A stretch of DNA of 33,100 bases. It comes from a bacterium (GTDB taxonomy: Bacteria > Planctomycetota > UBA1135 > GCA-002686595). The notes under the pieces are model-generated. The model ran no database searches. It was given only the letters and a program-made list of their open reading frames with translations, and was not told the DNA's origin. The position numbers were made by a program, and so were the translations under genes. The stretch covers positions 1-33,100 of the forward strand of contig JAAELL010000193.1 of NCBI GenBank assembly GCA_024226735.1. The letters are read 5' to 3'. Positions 8,574 to 16,386 of this stretch are shown piece by piece. The stretch's first letter is position 1; each line of letters starts with the position of its first letter.

Positions 8574-9097
8574 CGGATGGACACATCCCCGCGCCGCCAG
8601 ACGAAGTCCGGGGCGCGACGGTGCTCGCGCGGCTCGTCGACGGACTCGCGTTCCGCTACCGCTGGGCGACCGAGGGTCTCACCGAGTCCGAGCTCGCTTT
8701 CCGACCGGCCGACGGCGCGATGAGCACGAGCGAGCTGCTCGACCACGTCCACAAGCTGGCGCGCTGGGTCGAAGGCACGGTGCGTCGCACCCTCGACGGC
8801 GAGCCGGATCGGATGGACGAGCGCGAGCCGATCGCGGATGGGATCGGCGGGGTGCGCGAGAGCACGTTGGCGTACCTCGGGCAGCTGCGGGCGCAGCTGG
8901 TGGAGATCGAAGACGCCGAGCTTGCCAAGATCGAGATCACTGGCACGCGCGCGAAGGGTCCGCAGCCGTTCTGGAGCATGATCAATGGGCCGCTCGCGGA
9001 CGCGTTGACGCATGTCGGGCAGATCAATACGTATCGGCGGATCGCGGGGAATCCGGCGCCGGCGGCGGATGTGTTCCGGGGTTTGCCTCCGGATTGA
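8570..9097 (+). CDS. DinB-family (DfsB-like) putative metal-dependent enzyme
   Basis: The ATG at 8570 overlaps the repressor's stop codon (ATGA) and gives 175 aa, the usual size of a DinB four-helix bundle. Candidate metal ligands are His59/His61 in LLDHVHKLARW and His148 in ADALTHVGQINTYRR, near the positions of the conserved His triad of the superfamily. The family includes thiol-dependent transferases and damage-inducible proteins, but most members are uncharacterised, so no substrate is proposed. Coupling to a BlaI/MecI-type repressor suggests induction by a stress signal. Confidence 0.82.
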   Translation: MTDGHIPAPPDEVRGATVLARLVDGLAFRYRWATEGLTESELAFRPADGAMSTSELLDHVHKLARWVEGTVRRTLDGEPDRMDEREPIADGIGGVRESTLAYLGQLRAQLVEIEDAELAKIEITGTRAKGPQPFWSMINGPLADALTHVGQINTYRRIAGNPAPAADVFRGLPPD

Positions 9098-9396
9098 GCG
9101 GAACCGACGCGCGCCGGCGGAGCTGCATACCAACCCACGGCGTTGCGCGGCCGTGAATTCGTTGCCGTCCCAGCTTGTTGTTGCTCGCCCAGTAACGAGG
9201 GACCTAACTCGAGTTGGCTGCGGCGACTATCCGCCAGCACGACTCCGCGTCGGAAAGAAGGCAGAGAAGGACCGGCGAGCGCAGAGGCTTCGGGCGTTTG
9301 ACCCTTGGGACCGACCTGTTGTGGCTCAACGCGACATGCTTGTGCAAGTCAGCGGGCGGCCGGTGACCCATGACAGCTAAGAAGGAGTCACTACAC
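9098..9396. other. Intergenic stretch of about 300 bases without a recognised gene
   Basis: This stretch is less G+C-rich than its neighbours. Open frames through it lack protein-like composition, and no hairpin terminator or clear promoter was found. The only supported site is the AAGGAG ribosome-binding sequence at 9382-9387, which serves the next gene. Confidence 0.5.
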
Positions 9397-10242
9397 ATGC
9401 GTTCTTGCAAGTTACCCGTACTCGTTGGATCGAGCATCGCGCTCGGACTCGTCGCCGCTTGCGGTTCGTCCGGAGAGGTTCAGACTGAGTTCGCTCTCTC
9501 GACGCCAGTTGGGGACTTCGAAGGTCGGTTCCACTCGGCCTGGGAGCTCGAGGCGTCCGAAATGCCGAGTGGCAGTTGCATGTCGATCCGGTTCTGCAAC
9601 GCCCAAGGCGATCCAGTAGGCACGCCGGAGACTGTCGCGTCGGATGGCGATGGAAACGCGTCCGGTCAAGGGCCGTTGCCCGCCGGAGCGACAACGTGGA
9701 AGGCAAGTTGGCAAAGAAGCTGGGAAACGAACGGCGCGCAAGCAGCGGCCGGGCCATCGTTCGCAAGACTGGAGAAGTTCGTGTACATGGGTGGTCCGGT
9801 CGCGACAACGGCCCATGCCGCGCCCCAAGGCCGTCTCTACGCGTTCGCCGTGATGGCACTCTCGAGGCCCGATGCCGATGCAATCGCCGACTCGGTTCTG
9901 GCTCTCGGTGTTCAAGCGGGATTGCCCGCAAACGTCGACGTCTACTTTTGGGCGGAAGGCATGGCCTCCGGCAGCTCGCCCGTCTTGCAAGAGCCGCGCT
10001 GGATTCTGCTAGAAGACAAGCTCATCCAGAGCTTCGCTTTGACTTGGAACGGGATCCCCAGCGAGACTCTCTCCACGGTCGCATACAACGGCGTAGTCAA
10101 CGGCTGGCATGTCCTCAGCGACACCATTGCTATCGACTCCCTCGATCTGGGGTTCGACGGAACTGCGACGAACGGGTTCGAGACAAGCCACGAAGCCGGA
10201 AACGGCATCATCGACGCCAGCTTGCGAGTCAGTGCTCTCTGA
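9397..10242 (+). CDS. Putative secreted lipoprotein of unknown function
   Basis: The ATG at 9397 is preceded by AAGGAG with 9 nt spacing, which decides against the upstream in-frame ATG at 9370. The 281-aa product begins MRSCKLPVLVGSSIALGLVAACGSSG, a type II signal peptide with lipobox LVAAC, so it should be a lipoprotein. The rest is a mixed, mainly beta-type sequence without a motif I recognise. The stretch DLGFDGTATNGFETSHEAGNGIIDASL near the C-terminus has alternating hydrophobics, as in a beta-sandwich. The next lipoprotein gene starts 8 nt further on, so the pair is probably one operon. G+C and codon use look less extreme than in the nuo genes, which may mean later acquisition. Confidence 0.7.
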   Translation: MRSCKLPVLVGSSIALGLVAACGSSGEVQTEFALSTPVGDFEGRFHSAWELEASEMPSGSCMSIRFCNAQGDPVGTPETVASDGDGNASGQGPLPAGATTWKASWQRSWETNGAQAAAGPSFARLEKFVYMGGPVATTAHAAPQGRLYAFAVMALSRPDADAIADSVLALGVQAGLPANVDVYFWAEGMASGSSPVLQEPRWILLEDKLIQSFALTWNGIPSETLSTVAYNGVVNGWHVLSDTIAIDSLDLGFDGTATNGFETSHEAGNGIIDASLRVSAL

Positions 10243-10250
10243 GTGAAGCC

Positions 10251-11279
10251 ATGCAGGACTCCAGCCGAATCGTCACGCAGCGCTGCGACTCGACGCCAGA
10301 TGGAAGCCTGCGCCCGCGCCGAAGAATGCTAGTTCCTCTTGGGCTCGTGCTCTTCGGCGCCACACTGCTCGCCTGCGCCTCGGTCGACCCTTTGGAAGCC
10401 GAGATGCAAACGTACTTGGACGAGTACTCGGATCGAGTCGCCGAGCTGCTCGAAGTCCCTCACCCGAACGTTCTGCCGTTCGAAGTTCAGCTCGTCGACG
10501 AACCTCTGAGCGGTCCGGACGTCGTCGGCACGATCCATGCCGACGGCAGGGTCGTTTTCCGTTCGGTCCTGCGCAGTTGGCCGCCGACCTACCGGCGCTT
10601 CGTCGCGGTTCACGAGCTGGTCCATTGGCACGCACTCCAGCACCCCGACTACGTAGATCTCGACCACGAGCTGAGCGAGGGCCTCGCCTCGTGGGCTGCG
10701 CTGCAACTCGTCCCCAAGGCCGAGCTCTTCCTTCAAGGCTCGATGGGGCCGTTGCATGCGAGAGGGCTCGAGCGCTGGGTCGCGGAACGAGCTCCAGCGC
10801 AGATGACCAAGGTCGTGGCGCCGGAGGACGAGGCTCGACTCGACGACTTCGTGATCGAGGCGATCCAGTGGGTCGCCGCGAAGTTGAACGTCGAACCCGT
10901 CGACATCATTGCCTCACTCGCGTACTTGGACTCTTGGCCGAAGGCCCTGTCCGCATACGACGCCGAGCGGGGCTCGATCTCCATCGACGCGCGCAGCCCC
11001 GACGAAGTCGCTCGCTACCTGATCACGTTCGAGCTGGCGCGAGCGCACATTGCTGCTTCGCATTGGCGAACGCTGCCTGCCGAGTTGGCCGAGGGGCTCG
11101 CGGACGTGCTAGCCATCGAGGTCGACCCGAAGGCCAAGTACTGCCTCGGCTCTCTGAGGAACGCCGAGCGTCGATCGCGGCATGAGCTCGTCGCCACACA
11201 GTACGGCCTCGAGAAGCTCGACCGGCTCTGCAGGCGAGCCGACGCCGCGGGCCGAGACAAGATCTCGCTGTCCGAGTGA
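10251..11279 (+). CDS. Lipoprotein with HExxH putative metallopeptidase domain and degenerate second copy
   Basis: From the ATG at 10251 (8 nt after the previous stop) the protein has 342 aa. An Arg-rich stretch is followed by a hydrophobic segment and lipobox LLAC (Cys42). An alternative ATG at 10326 would remove the positive n-region, so I prefer 10251. HELVH at 121-125 and Glu143 in LSEGLASW fit the HExxH plus downstream Glu arrangement of gluzincin zinc peptidases. About 140 residues later the pattern recurs without the zinc ligands: FELARAHIAAS (260-270), then LAEGLADVLAIEVDPKAK (279-296), matching LSEGLASWAALQLVPKAE. This looks like an internal duplication with an inactive second half. 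Proteolytic activity is inferred from the motif alone. Confidence 0.7.
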   Translation: MQDSSRIVTQRCDSTPDGSLRPRRRMLVPLGLVLFGATLLACASVDPLEAEMQTYLDEYSDRVAELLEVPHPNVLPFEVQLVDEPLSGPDVVGTIHADGRVVFRSVLRSWPPTYRRFVAVHELVHWHALQHPDYVDLDHELSEGLASWAALQLVPKAELFLQGSMGPLHARGLERWVAERAPAQMTKVVAPEDEARLDDFVIEAIQWVAAKLNVEPVDIIASLAYLDSWPKALSAYDAERGSISIDARSPDEVARYLITFELARAHIAASHWRTLPAELAEGLADVLAIEVDPKAKYCLGSLRNAERRSRHELVATQYGLEKLDRLCRRADAAGRDKISLSE

Positions 11280-11282
11280 CCC

Positions 11283-12166
11283 TCAGAACGAGAACGCCGC
11301 CGAAAACCCGAACAAGACCCCGTCTCCGTCTCGTCGTCCGCGACCTCGTCGTCGTCGACGTCCAAGAACAGCTCGCGCTTTCCGAACCCGGTGAAGACAT
11401 CAGCGTTCAGCCCCGCCCCTTCATCCCAGATCAACCCAACCCGCACCGACTGCTCCTCGTCGACGAACGCCCCATCGTCCACATCGTCGTCATCGAGCCG
11501 GTACTGTCGCTGCGAGAACTGCAGCCCGACGTACAGATCGAGCGCCTCCTCCAGCTTGCGCGTGAAGCCGAGGCCCGGATCGCTCGACTGCACGAAGCCG
11601 ATCTTGCTGCGTTCGTCGATGCGCCACTCGATCAGAGGGAACGCGAAGACCGAGGGATCGTCCTCCAGCTCCGTCCGGCCGACCAGACCGATGCCCCACT
11701 GCACCGTCTCGCTCGCCTGCCACAGAACGCCGCCGAACGTCTTGAAGAACACGCCGTCGTCGAAATCGGCGCCGTCGGCGACGCCCGAGCTCGCGTTGAC
11801 GAGCGCGAAGTACGAGCGGCCGTTGCGCCCCGCCGACCAGTACGACACGCCGACGGTCGTCTCCGACATGTCGTCGAGGCCGTCGAGGCCGCCGAAGGCA
11901 TCGCCGCGGAAGTCGTACTCCGACTCCTCCTGGCGCACGCGTAGCTTCCAGCCCGAGCGCTCGCCGAGGATCCACTTGCGTTCGAAGCGGGCGGCGTAAC
12001 GACTGACCGCGACTTCGCCACCGACGTCGTCGAGATCGACGCGCTCGAACTCGCGCGCGTCGAGCGCGACCGTCCGGCGTCGCGGCGCCGGGCGTTCGGG
12101 CTGTTGCGACGGAACGCTCGCGCAGGAGGCGCAGAGCAGTGACATGAGCAGGCTACGTGTCCGCAT
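11283..12166 (-). CDS. Putative outer-membrane beta-barrel protein with a 3' frameshift
   Basis: The ATG at 12166 follows TGAGGA (GAGG 6 nt before it) and lies 8 nt after the proC stop. The N-terminus MRTRSLLMSLLCASCAS looks like a short signal or lipobox. From about residue 50 on, alternating short strands such as WKLRVRQEESEYDF, TTVGVSYWSAG, VQWGIGLVGR and VRVGLIWDEG suggest a barrel. Near 11331, after the Asp-rich LDVDDDEVADDE, the frame runs on into nonsense-like Arg/Ser-rich sequence antisense to the lipoprotein gene, ending at 11015. Restoring one base gives DGDGVLFGFSAAFSF and a stop at 11283-11285, ending in Phe as outer-membrane barrels do and only 3 nt from the convergent stop. The repaired length would be 294 aa. 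Either the base was lost in sequencing or the gene carries a real frameshift. Confidence 0.65.
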
Positions 12167-12174
12167 CGCTGTCC

Positions 12175-12990
12175 TCAATCGTTCACGAGCCCACGCGCGC
12201 GCTGGGTCGCGCAGACGACGGCCTTGATCAGGGTGACGCGCAGACCGCCGTCCTCGAGCTCGAGGATGCCGTCCATCGTGCAGCCGGCCGGCGTCGTCAC
12301 CTCGTCCTTCAGCGCCGCCGGGTGCAGCCCGCGTTCGATGACCATCGAGCCCGCACCGACCACGGTCTGCGCGGCGAGCTGGGTCGCGACGTCGCGCGGG
12401 AGCCCCATCTTCACGCCGCCCTCGGCGAGCGACTCGATGACGATGTACAGGAACGCGGGTCCGCTCGCCGAGAGCCCCGTGACGGCGTCCATGTGCTTCT
12501 CGTCGACGACGACCGTGCGCCCCACCGCGTCGAAGAGCATGCGCGTCAGCGCGAGGTGGGCGTCGCTCGCGTGGGCGCCGCGCACGAGGCCCGTCATGCC
12601 GCACTTGACGAAGCTGGGTGTGTTGGGCATCGCGCGCACGACCGGGACAGCGCCGGAGACGAGCTGCTCGAGCGCCGCCGTCGTCACGGACGCGAGCACG
12701 GACACGAGCAGCTTGTCCGGGGTCATTGCCGACGCGATCTCCGGCACGACGACCTCGGCCATCTGCGGCTTGACGCACAGGAGCACGACGTCGGCGGCCT
12801 GGACCGCCGCTCGGTTGTCGGCCGCCACCGCGACTCCGAGCTCGTCCGCCAGGAAAGCGGTGCGCTCGGGGTGCGCAGCGGTCACCAGCACGTTGGAGCG
12901 TTCGACGAGCCCCGCGTCGAGGAGTCCGCGCAGAAGCGTCTCTCCGATCTTGCCGGCGCCCAGAATCGCGAGCTTCTTGTCTTCGAGCAT
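12175..12990 (-). CDS. proC: Pyrroline-5-carboxylate reductase
   Basis: The product has 271 aa and is full length. It reduces 1-pyrroline-5-carboxylate to proline with NAD(P)H, the last step of proline synthesis, in the cytoplasm. The N-terminal Rossmann motif is LAILGAGKIGETLLRGLL; VVLLCVKPQ and VVRAMPNTP lie in the expected places. The C-terminal domain has the family signature AVTGLSASGPAFLYIVIESLAEGGVKMGL, and the conserved KDEVTTPAGCTMDGILELE follows. The ATG at 12990 is placed directly before the Rossmann strand, so longer upstream frames are not needed. The barrel-protein gene follows after 8 nt in the same direction. CACAATC on the minus strand at 13001-12995 resembles the TACAATC sites seen elsewhere in the window. 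Confidence 0.95.
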   Translation of the reverse strand: MLEDKKLAILGAGKIGETLLRGLLDAGLVERSNVLVTAAHPERTAFLADELGVAVAADNRAAVQAADVVLLCVKPQMAEVVVPEIASAMTPDKLLVSVLASVTTAALEQLVSGAVPVVRAMPNTPSFVKCGMTGLVRGAHASDAHLALTRMLFDAVGRTVVVDEKHMDAVTGLSASGPAFLYIVIESLAEGGVKMGLPRDVATQLAAQTVVGAGSMVIERGLHPAALKDEVTTPAGCTMDGILELEDGGLRVTLIKAVVCATQRARGLVND

Positions 12991-13075
12991 GTTCGATTGT
13001 GAGGCGTTGCGCGCGCCTTCGTAGTCCTTCCGGCTGTCGAGGGTATCGTAGGAGGCGCCCGCGCCGTTCCGCGCG

Positions 13076-14647
13076 TTGCGCCTCGCTTCGATGTTCTTGC
13101 TGTTTCTATCTCTGCTCGGGTCCCTACCCCTCGCGGGCCGCTGCGTCACCGCGCCGTCGATCGAGGCGGACGCGATCGAGGCCGTGGCGGACTGGACAAA
13201 GGGCTTCCGCGGGGCGCGCGCGGCCCTCGACCGCGGCGAGCGCAAGGCGATCGAGCGCCTCTTGATCGACCTGCGCCCCTACCGGCGCAGCGCGGGCCCG
13301 GCGCGGCAACGCGCGCTCCTCGCGCTGCTCGATCTCGCTTCGGTGGCACGGGACGCGTTCGAGGCCAAGGACGATCCGCGCGCCGCGGACGGGCACTTCC
13401 TCGAGGGCCGGGCCCTCGAAGAGGGGGAGAAGCTCCTCGACGCCGAGACCGCGCGCTTCATCGCCCGCGAGGTGCTCGTCGTCGAGGCGGACAATTCAGT
13501 CGGCCGCCGCTGCGCGGCGGCGCGGCTGCTCGGCACGCGCCGCGACCGCGAGGTCCTGATGGCCCTGTCGGTCTGCGCCCGCGGTCCGGGCGGACCGGTC
13601 GCCGACACGGCGTTCGAGATGCTGTCCGGATGGCCGGACGAGTCCGTGCATACGTCATTTTTACAACACCTGACGCGGCACGCCGACGGGCTTCCTCCGC
13701 GGGTGGCCGGAGCGATCGAGCGCCACTTCCGCGGCATGCGCCTCGAGCACAACGACCGCAGCACTGCGCCCTTGCGCACGTGGATCGAGCCGCGCCTGAT
13801 CTCCGAGGACTGGCGGGCAGCCGCGCTCGCGATCTCCCTCAGCCGCGCTCTCGCGGACGCCGCCTGCGTGCCGCAGCTCATCGACGCGCTCGAGGTCTGG
13901 GGCGATCGCGTGGACGCGGGCCGACCGGTGCGCCGGGTCGAACACGATCTGATCCAGGAGCTCGCGCTGCGCTCGGGGCGCAAGATCGGGGCGCACCCCG
14001 ACCGCTGGAGGACGTGGTGGGAAGCCCGCGCCGCCGGCCGCGCCGACCCCGCCTCCGGGTCCCCCGAGGGCGCCCGCGTCACGGAAGCCTCGTTTTTCGG
14101 GCTACGCCCCGTGACGGATCGGGTCGTCTTCGTGATCGACCGGTCGGGCTCGATGGACGAGTTGTTCCGCACCGGTTCCAAGCAGGAGGAGCGGACCCGG
14201 TACCGCGAGTCGGTCGAGCAGATGATGGGCTTCCTCGAGGGACTGGGCGAGCGTACGCACTTCAACGTGGTCCTCTTCGAGGACGGCACGCAGAGGTGGC
14301 GCAACGGCCTCGTCCCGAGCTCGGTGAGCCAGCGCAAGACCGCCCGGGCGTGGCTCCTGCGCCACTCTCCCGGTGGTGGGACGCAGCTGCGGCAAGGCGT
14401 CGAACGGGCCATGGGGCTCGACGAGGAGGGGGAGCTCGACCTCGCGCAGCTCGAGGCGGACACGCTGATCGTGCTCTGCGACGGCAAGACCGCCAGCGGA
14501 GAGGACTGGGTCGTGCCGGTTCTGCGCAGGGTCAACCCCACCGCACGCCTGGTGATTCACGGTGTCCAGGTCGGTCGTGAAGGCGATGGCACCCTGGAAG
14601 CCTTGGCGCGGGAGAGCGGCGGAGACTTCATCGAAGTCGATCGATAG
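13076..14647 (+). CDS. Secreted or membrane-anchored protein with HEAT-like helices and C-terminal VWA domain
   Basis: The TTG at 13076 gives 523 aa with an N-terminal hydrophobic signal (MRLASMFLLFLSLLGSLPLAG); an ATG at 13091 is the alternative, and no ribosome-binding site is well placed for either. Residues about 45-310 are helical repeats of HEAT type, ending in HPDRWRTWWEA, a motif often seen at the end of such repeats. Residues about 345-523 are a von Willebrand factor A domain with a complete MIDAS: DRSGS (355-359), Thr in GGGTQL (about 440) and Asp in LCDGKT (about 467). It should bind a divalent ion and a protein partner outside the cytoplasm. The partner is unknown. It is divergent from proC with an 85-nt gap and is followed by a GC hairpin before the nuo operon. 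Confidence 0.85.
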   Translation: MRLASMFLLFLSLLGSLPLAGRCVTAPSIEADAIEAVADWTKGFRGARAALDRGERKAIERLLIDLRPYRRSAGPARQRALLALLDLASVARDAFEAKDDPRAADGHFLEGRALEEGEKLLDAETARFIAREVLVVEADNSVGRRCAAARLLGTRRDREVLMALSVCARGPGGPVADTAFEMLSGWPDESVHTSFLQHLTRHADGLPPRVAGAIERHFRGMRLEHNDRSTAPLRTWIEPRLISEDWRAAALAISLSRALADAACVPQLIDALEVWGDRVDAGRPVRRVEHDLIQELALRSGRKIGAHPDRWRTWWEARAAGRADPASGSPEGARVTEASFFGLRPVTDRVVFVIDRSGSMDELFRTGSKQEERTRYRESVEQMMGFLEGLGERTHFNVVLFEDGTQRWRNGLVPSSVSQRKTARAWLLRHSPGGGTQLRQGVERAMGLDEEGELDLAQLEADTLIVLCDGKTASGEDWVVPVLRRVNPTARLVIHGVQVGREGDGTLEALARESGGDFIEVDR

Positions 14648-14652
14648 CGGTC

Positions 14653-14669
14653 GCGGCCAGACAGGCCGC
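14653..14669 (+). terminator. GC hairpin after the VWA gene
   Basis: GCGGCC and GGCCGC (6 bp) flank a 5-nt loop and start 5 nt after the VWA stop codon. There is no T-run. It could separate this transcript from the nuo operon, but the stem is short. Confidence 0.35.
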
Positions 14670-14712
14670 TGATGCGCCGCGGCAGATTGGCAGATTGATT
14701 GATCGGTTTCCG

Positions 14713-14740
14713 TTGCCGCGGCAGTGCGTCCCAGTAGACT
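14713..14740 (+). promoter_or_regulatory. Candidate promoter of the nuo operon
   Basis: TTGCCG (14713-14718) and TAGACT (14735-14740) are 16 nt apart, a fair match to a housekeeping promoter. The start codon of nuoA is about 106 nt downstream. The -35 overlaps the second copy of a 10-bp direct repeat, GCCGCGGCAG, at 14676-14685 and 14715-14724. Confidence 0.4.
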
Positions 14741-14751
14741 TTTGGCCAAAA
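14740..14751. promoter_or_regulatory. Perfect 12-bp palindrome at the presumed nuo transcription start
   Basis: TTTTGGCCAAAA is a perfect palindrome directly downstream of the candidate -10 hexamer and sits in G+C-rich sequence where A/T runs are rare. Its position would suit a repressor or other dimeric regulator of nuo, but no regulator is known from the sequence. Confidence 0.35.
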
Positions 14752-14846
14752 TTTCCGGCCCGCCTTCGCGGCCGAAGCGGCGCCGCAGCCCGCGCACTCC
14801 CCCGGCCCGTGCGCCTCCCCGTCAGGTCGATCCGCACCCTCTCTTC

Positions 14847-15221
14847 ATGCTCCAAGCCTACGCCCCGATCCTCATCCTGCTCGGGTTGGTGATGGGCTTC
14901 GCCGCCCTGAACATCATCATCTCCGAGCTGCTCGGCGCCAAGCGCCGCGTGCTCGGCAAGGGCGAAGCGTACGAGTGCGGCATGACGCCCGTCGGCAGCG
15001 CGCGCGTGCGGCTGTCGATCCACTTCTACCTGATCTCCGTTCTCTTCATCCTGTTCGACGTCGAGTCGGTGTTCCTCGTGCTGTGGGCCGTGGGAGCCAA
15101 GTCGTTCAGCGAGGCCGGAGTCGGGATGCTCGTTTTCACCGAGGTCGTGATCTTCGTCGGCCTCCTCGTACTCGCTCTCGCCTACGTGTGGCGCAAGGGA
15201 GGTCTCGATTGGGATCGTTGA
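14847..15221 (+). CDS. nuoA: NADH-quinone oxidoreductase subunit A
   Basis: The ATG at 14847 gives 124 aa, the normal length; the open frame upstream to 14724 is Arg/Pro-rich and not part of the protein. NuoA is a membrane subunit of complex I at the junction of the connecting and membrane arms. Three transmembrane segments are visible (about 4-24, 60-80 and 90-112). The family motif around [32 protein letters not shown] holds the conserved Cys of the flexible loop and the acidic FDVE. It is the first gene of the operon, with nuoB overlapping its end. Confidence 0.95.
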   Translation: MLQAYAPILILLGLVMGFAALNIIISELLGAKRRVLGKGEAYECGMTPVGSARVRLSIHFYLISVLFILFDVESVFLVLWAVGAKSFSEAGVGMLVFTEVVIFVGLLVLALAYVWRKGGLDWDR

Positions 15222-15847
15222 AACCGGCGAGCGAAAACGCCTCGCAGGAAGCGGGCTTCCTGGCGACGCGTGCGGACGAGCTGATCAACTGGGGTCGCAA
15301 GAACAGTCTGTGGCCCATGCCGCTCGGGCTGTCGTGCTGCGGCATCGAGCTGATGGCAATGATCGGACCCAAGTTCGACATCGCGCGCTTCGGTGCCGAG
15401 GCCGCGCGCTTCAGTCCGCGCCAGTGCGACCTGCTGGTCGTCGCGGGAACGCTGACTTGGAAGATGGCCCAGGCGTGCCGCACCATCTACGACCAGATGC
15501 CTGACCCCAAGTGGGTCCTCGCGATGGGTGTCTGCTCGTCCTCGGGCGGAATGTACGACAGCTACGCGGTCGTGCAGGGCGTCGACATGTTGCTGCCCGT
15601 GGACGTGTACGTGCCGGGCTGCCCCCCGCGCCCGGACGCGGTGATCGACGCGATCCTCAAGCTCCAGAAGAAGATCGAGCGCGAGTCGCCGACGCGCGTG
15701 CTGTCCGGCAATCGACCGGAGCTGAGCGAGAACGGCACCGGCAAATTCAACATGGCGCCCAACGACGCCGTGCAGACGCGCCGCATCGGCACGTACGTCC
15801 CGACCCAGACGTCCGGGGAACCGGCAGAAGAAGTGGAGAGCCGGTGA
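15209..15847 (+). CDS. nuoB: NADH-quinone oxidoreductase subunit B
   Basis: I place the start at TTG 15209, because GGGAGGT lies 6 nt before it and no ATG exists until deep in the domain; it overlaps nuoA by 13 nt. TTG 15218 is a less likely alternative. The product has 212 aa. NuoB carries iron-sulfur cluster N2, the last cluster before quinone. The ligands are visible: the adjacent Cys pair in [12 protein letters not shown], one in [21 protein letters not shown] and one in [17 protein letters not shown]. The last 45 residues are a polar tail beyond the core fold. Confidence 0.95.
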   Translation: MGSLKPASENASQEAGFLATRADELINWGRKNSLWPMPLGLSCCGIELMAMIGPKFDIARFGAEAARFSPRQCDLLVVAGTLTWKMAQACRTIYDQMPDPKWVLAMGVCSSSGGMYDSYAVVQGVDMLLPVDVYVPGCPPRPDAVIDAILKLQKKIERESPTRVLSGNRPELSENGTGKFNMAPNDAVQTRRIGTYVPTQTSGEPAEEVESR

Positions 15848-16386
15848 CCGACTCGACGACCACCCCGGCCGATCCCACCCGCGAGCGCATCGAGGCCGCG
15901 TGCGAGGGGCTCGCCTACCACGAGGCCACCACCCGTGACGGGACGCCGTGCTTCGACGTGTCGCCGAGCGGGCTTCTGGCGTTCCTCGAGCGCCTCGAGG
16001 GCCGCTGCGGCTTCGAGACGAACACGTTCGTGACCGCGATCGACCGCTCGCCCGCCGACCCGCGCTTCGAGATCAACTACCAGTTCCTCTCTCAGCAGCA
16101 CGGGGACCGCGTCCGCGTCCGCACGTCGGTGCCGGAGCAGTCGCCGCACGTCCCGACCATCACGAGCCTGTGGCCCGGCGCGAACTACTCCGAGCGCGAG
16201 TGCTTCGACATGTTCGGCATCATCTTCGATGGACACCCGAACCTCGAACGGCTCTTGATGCCGGAGGGGTACGAGCACTTCCCCCTGCGCAAGGAATTCC
16301 CCCACCACGGCATCGAGCCGGACCGCCTGTACCGCGAATGGGAGCGGAACCGTCCCGGCAAGGACACCGAAGGGAGCCCGTCATGA
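15844..16386 (+). CDS. nuoC: NADH-quinone oxidoreductase subunit C
   Basis: The GTG start at 15844 overlaps the nuoB stop (GTGA) with GGAGAG upstream and gives 180 aa. NuoC is the 30-kDa subunit of the connecting arm and holds no cofactor. The family signature is present near the C-terminus: [46 protein letters not shown]. It is separate from nuoD, unlike the fused NuoCD of Escherichia coli. Its stop overlaps the nuoD ATG. Confidence 0.94.
   Translation: MTDSTTTPADPTRERIEAACEGLAYHEATTRDGTPCFDVSPSGLLAFLERLEGRCGFETNTFVTAIDRSPADPRFEINYQFLSQQHGDRVRVRTSVPEQSPHVPTITSLWPGANYSERECFDMFGIIFDGHPNLERLLMPEGYEHFPLRKEFPHHGIEPDRLYREWERNRPGKDTEGSPS

Noticed and set aside
9130..9230. Possible integron attC site or insertion-sequence end in the gap before the lipoprotein genes
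   Set aside because: Some GTTG and TAAC words occur, but no paired core sites or terminal inverted repeats could be found.
11015..11282. C-terminal extension of the barrel protein over the lipoprotein gene
   Set aside because: The residues are Ser/Arg-rich and antisense to a conserved-looking coding frame. A single-base frameshift explains the end better.
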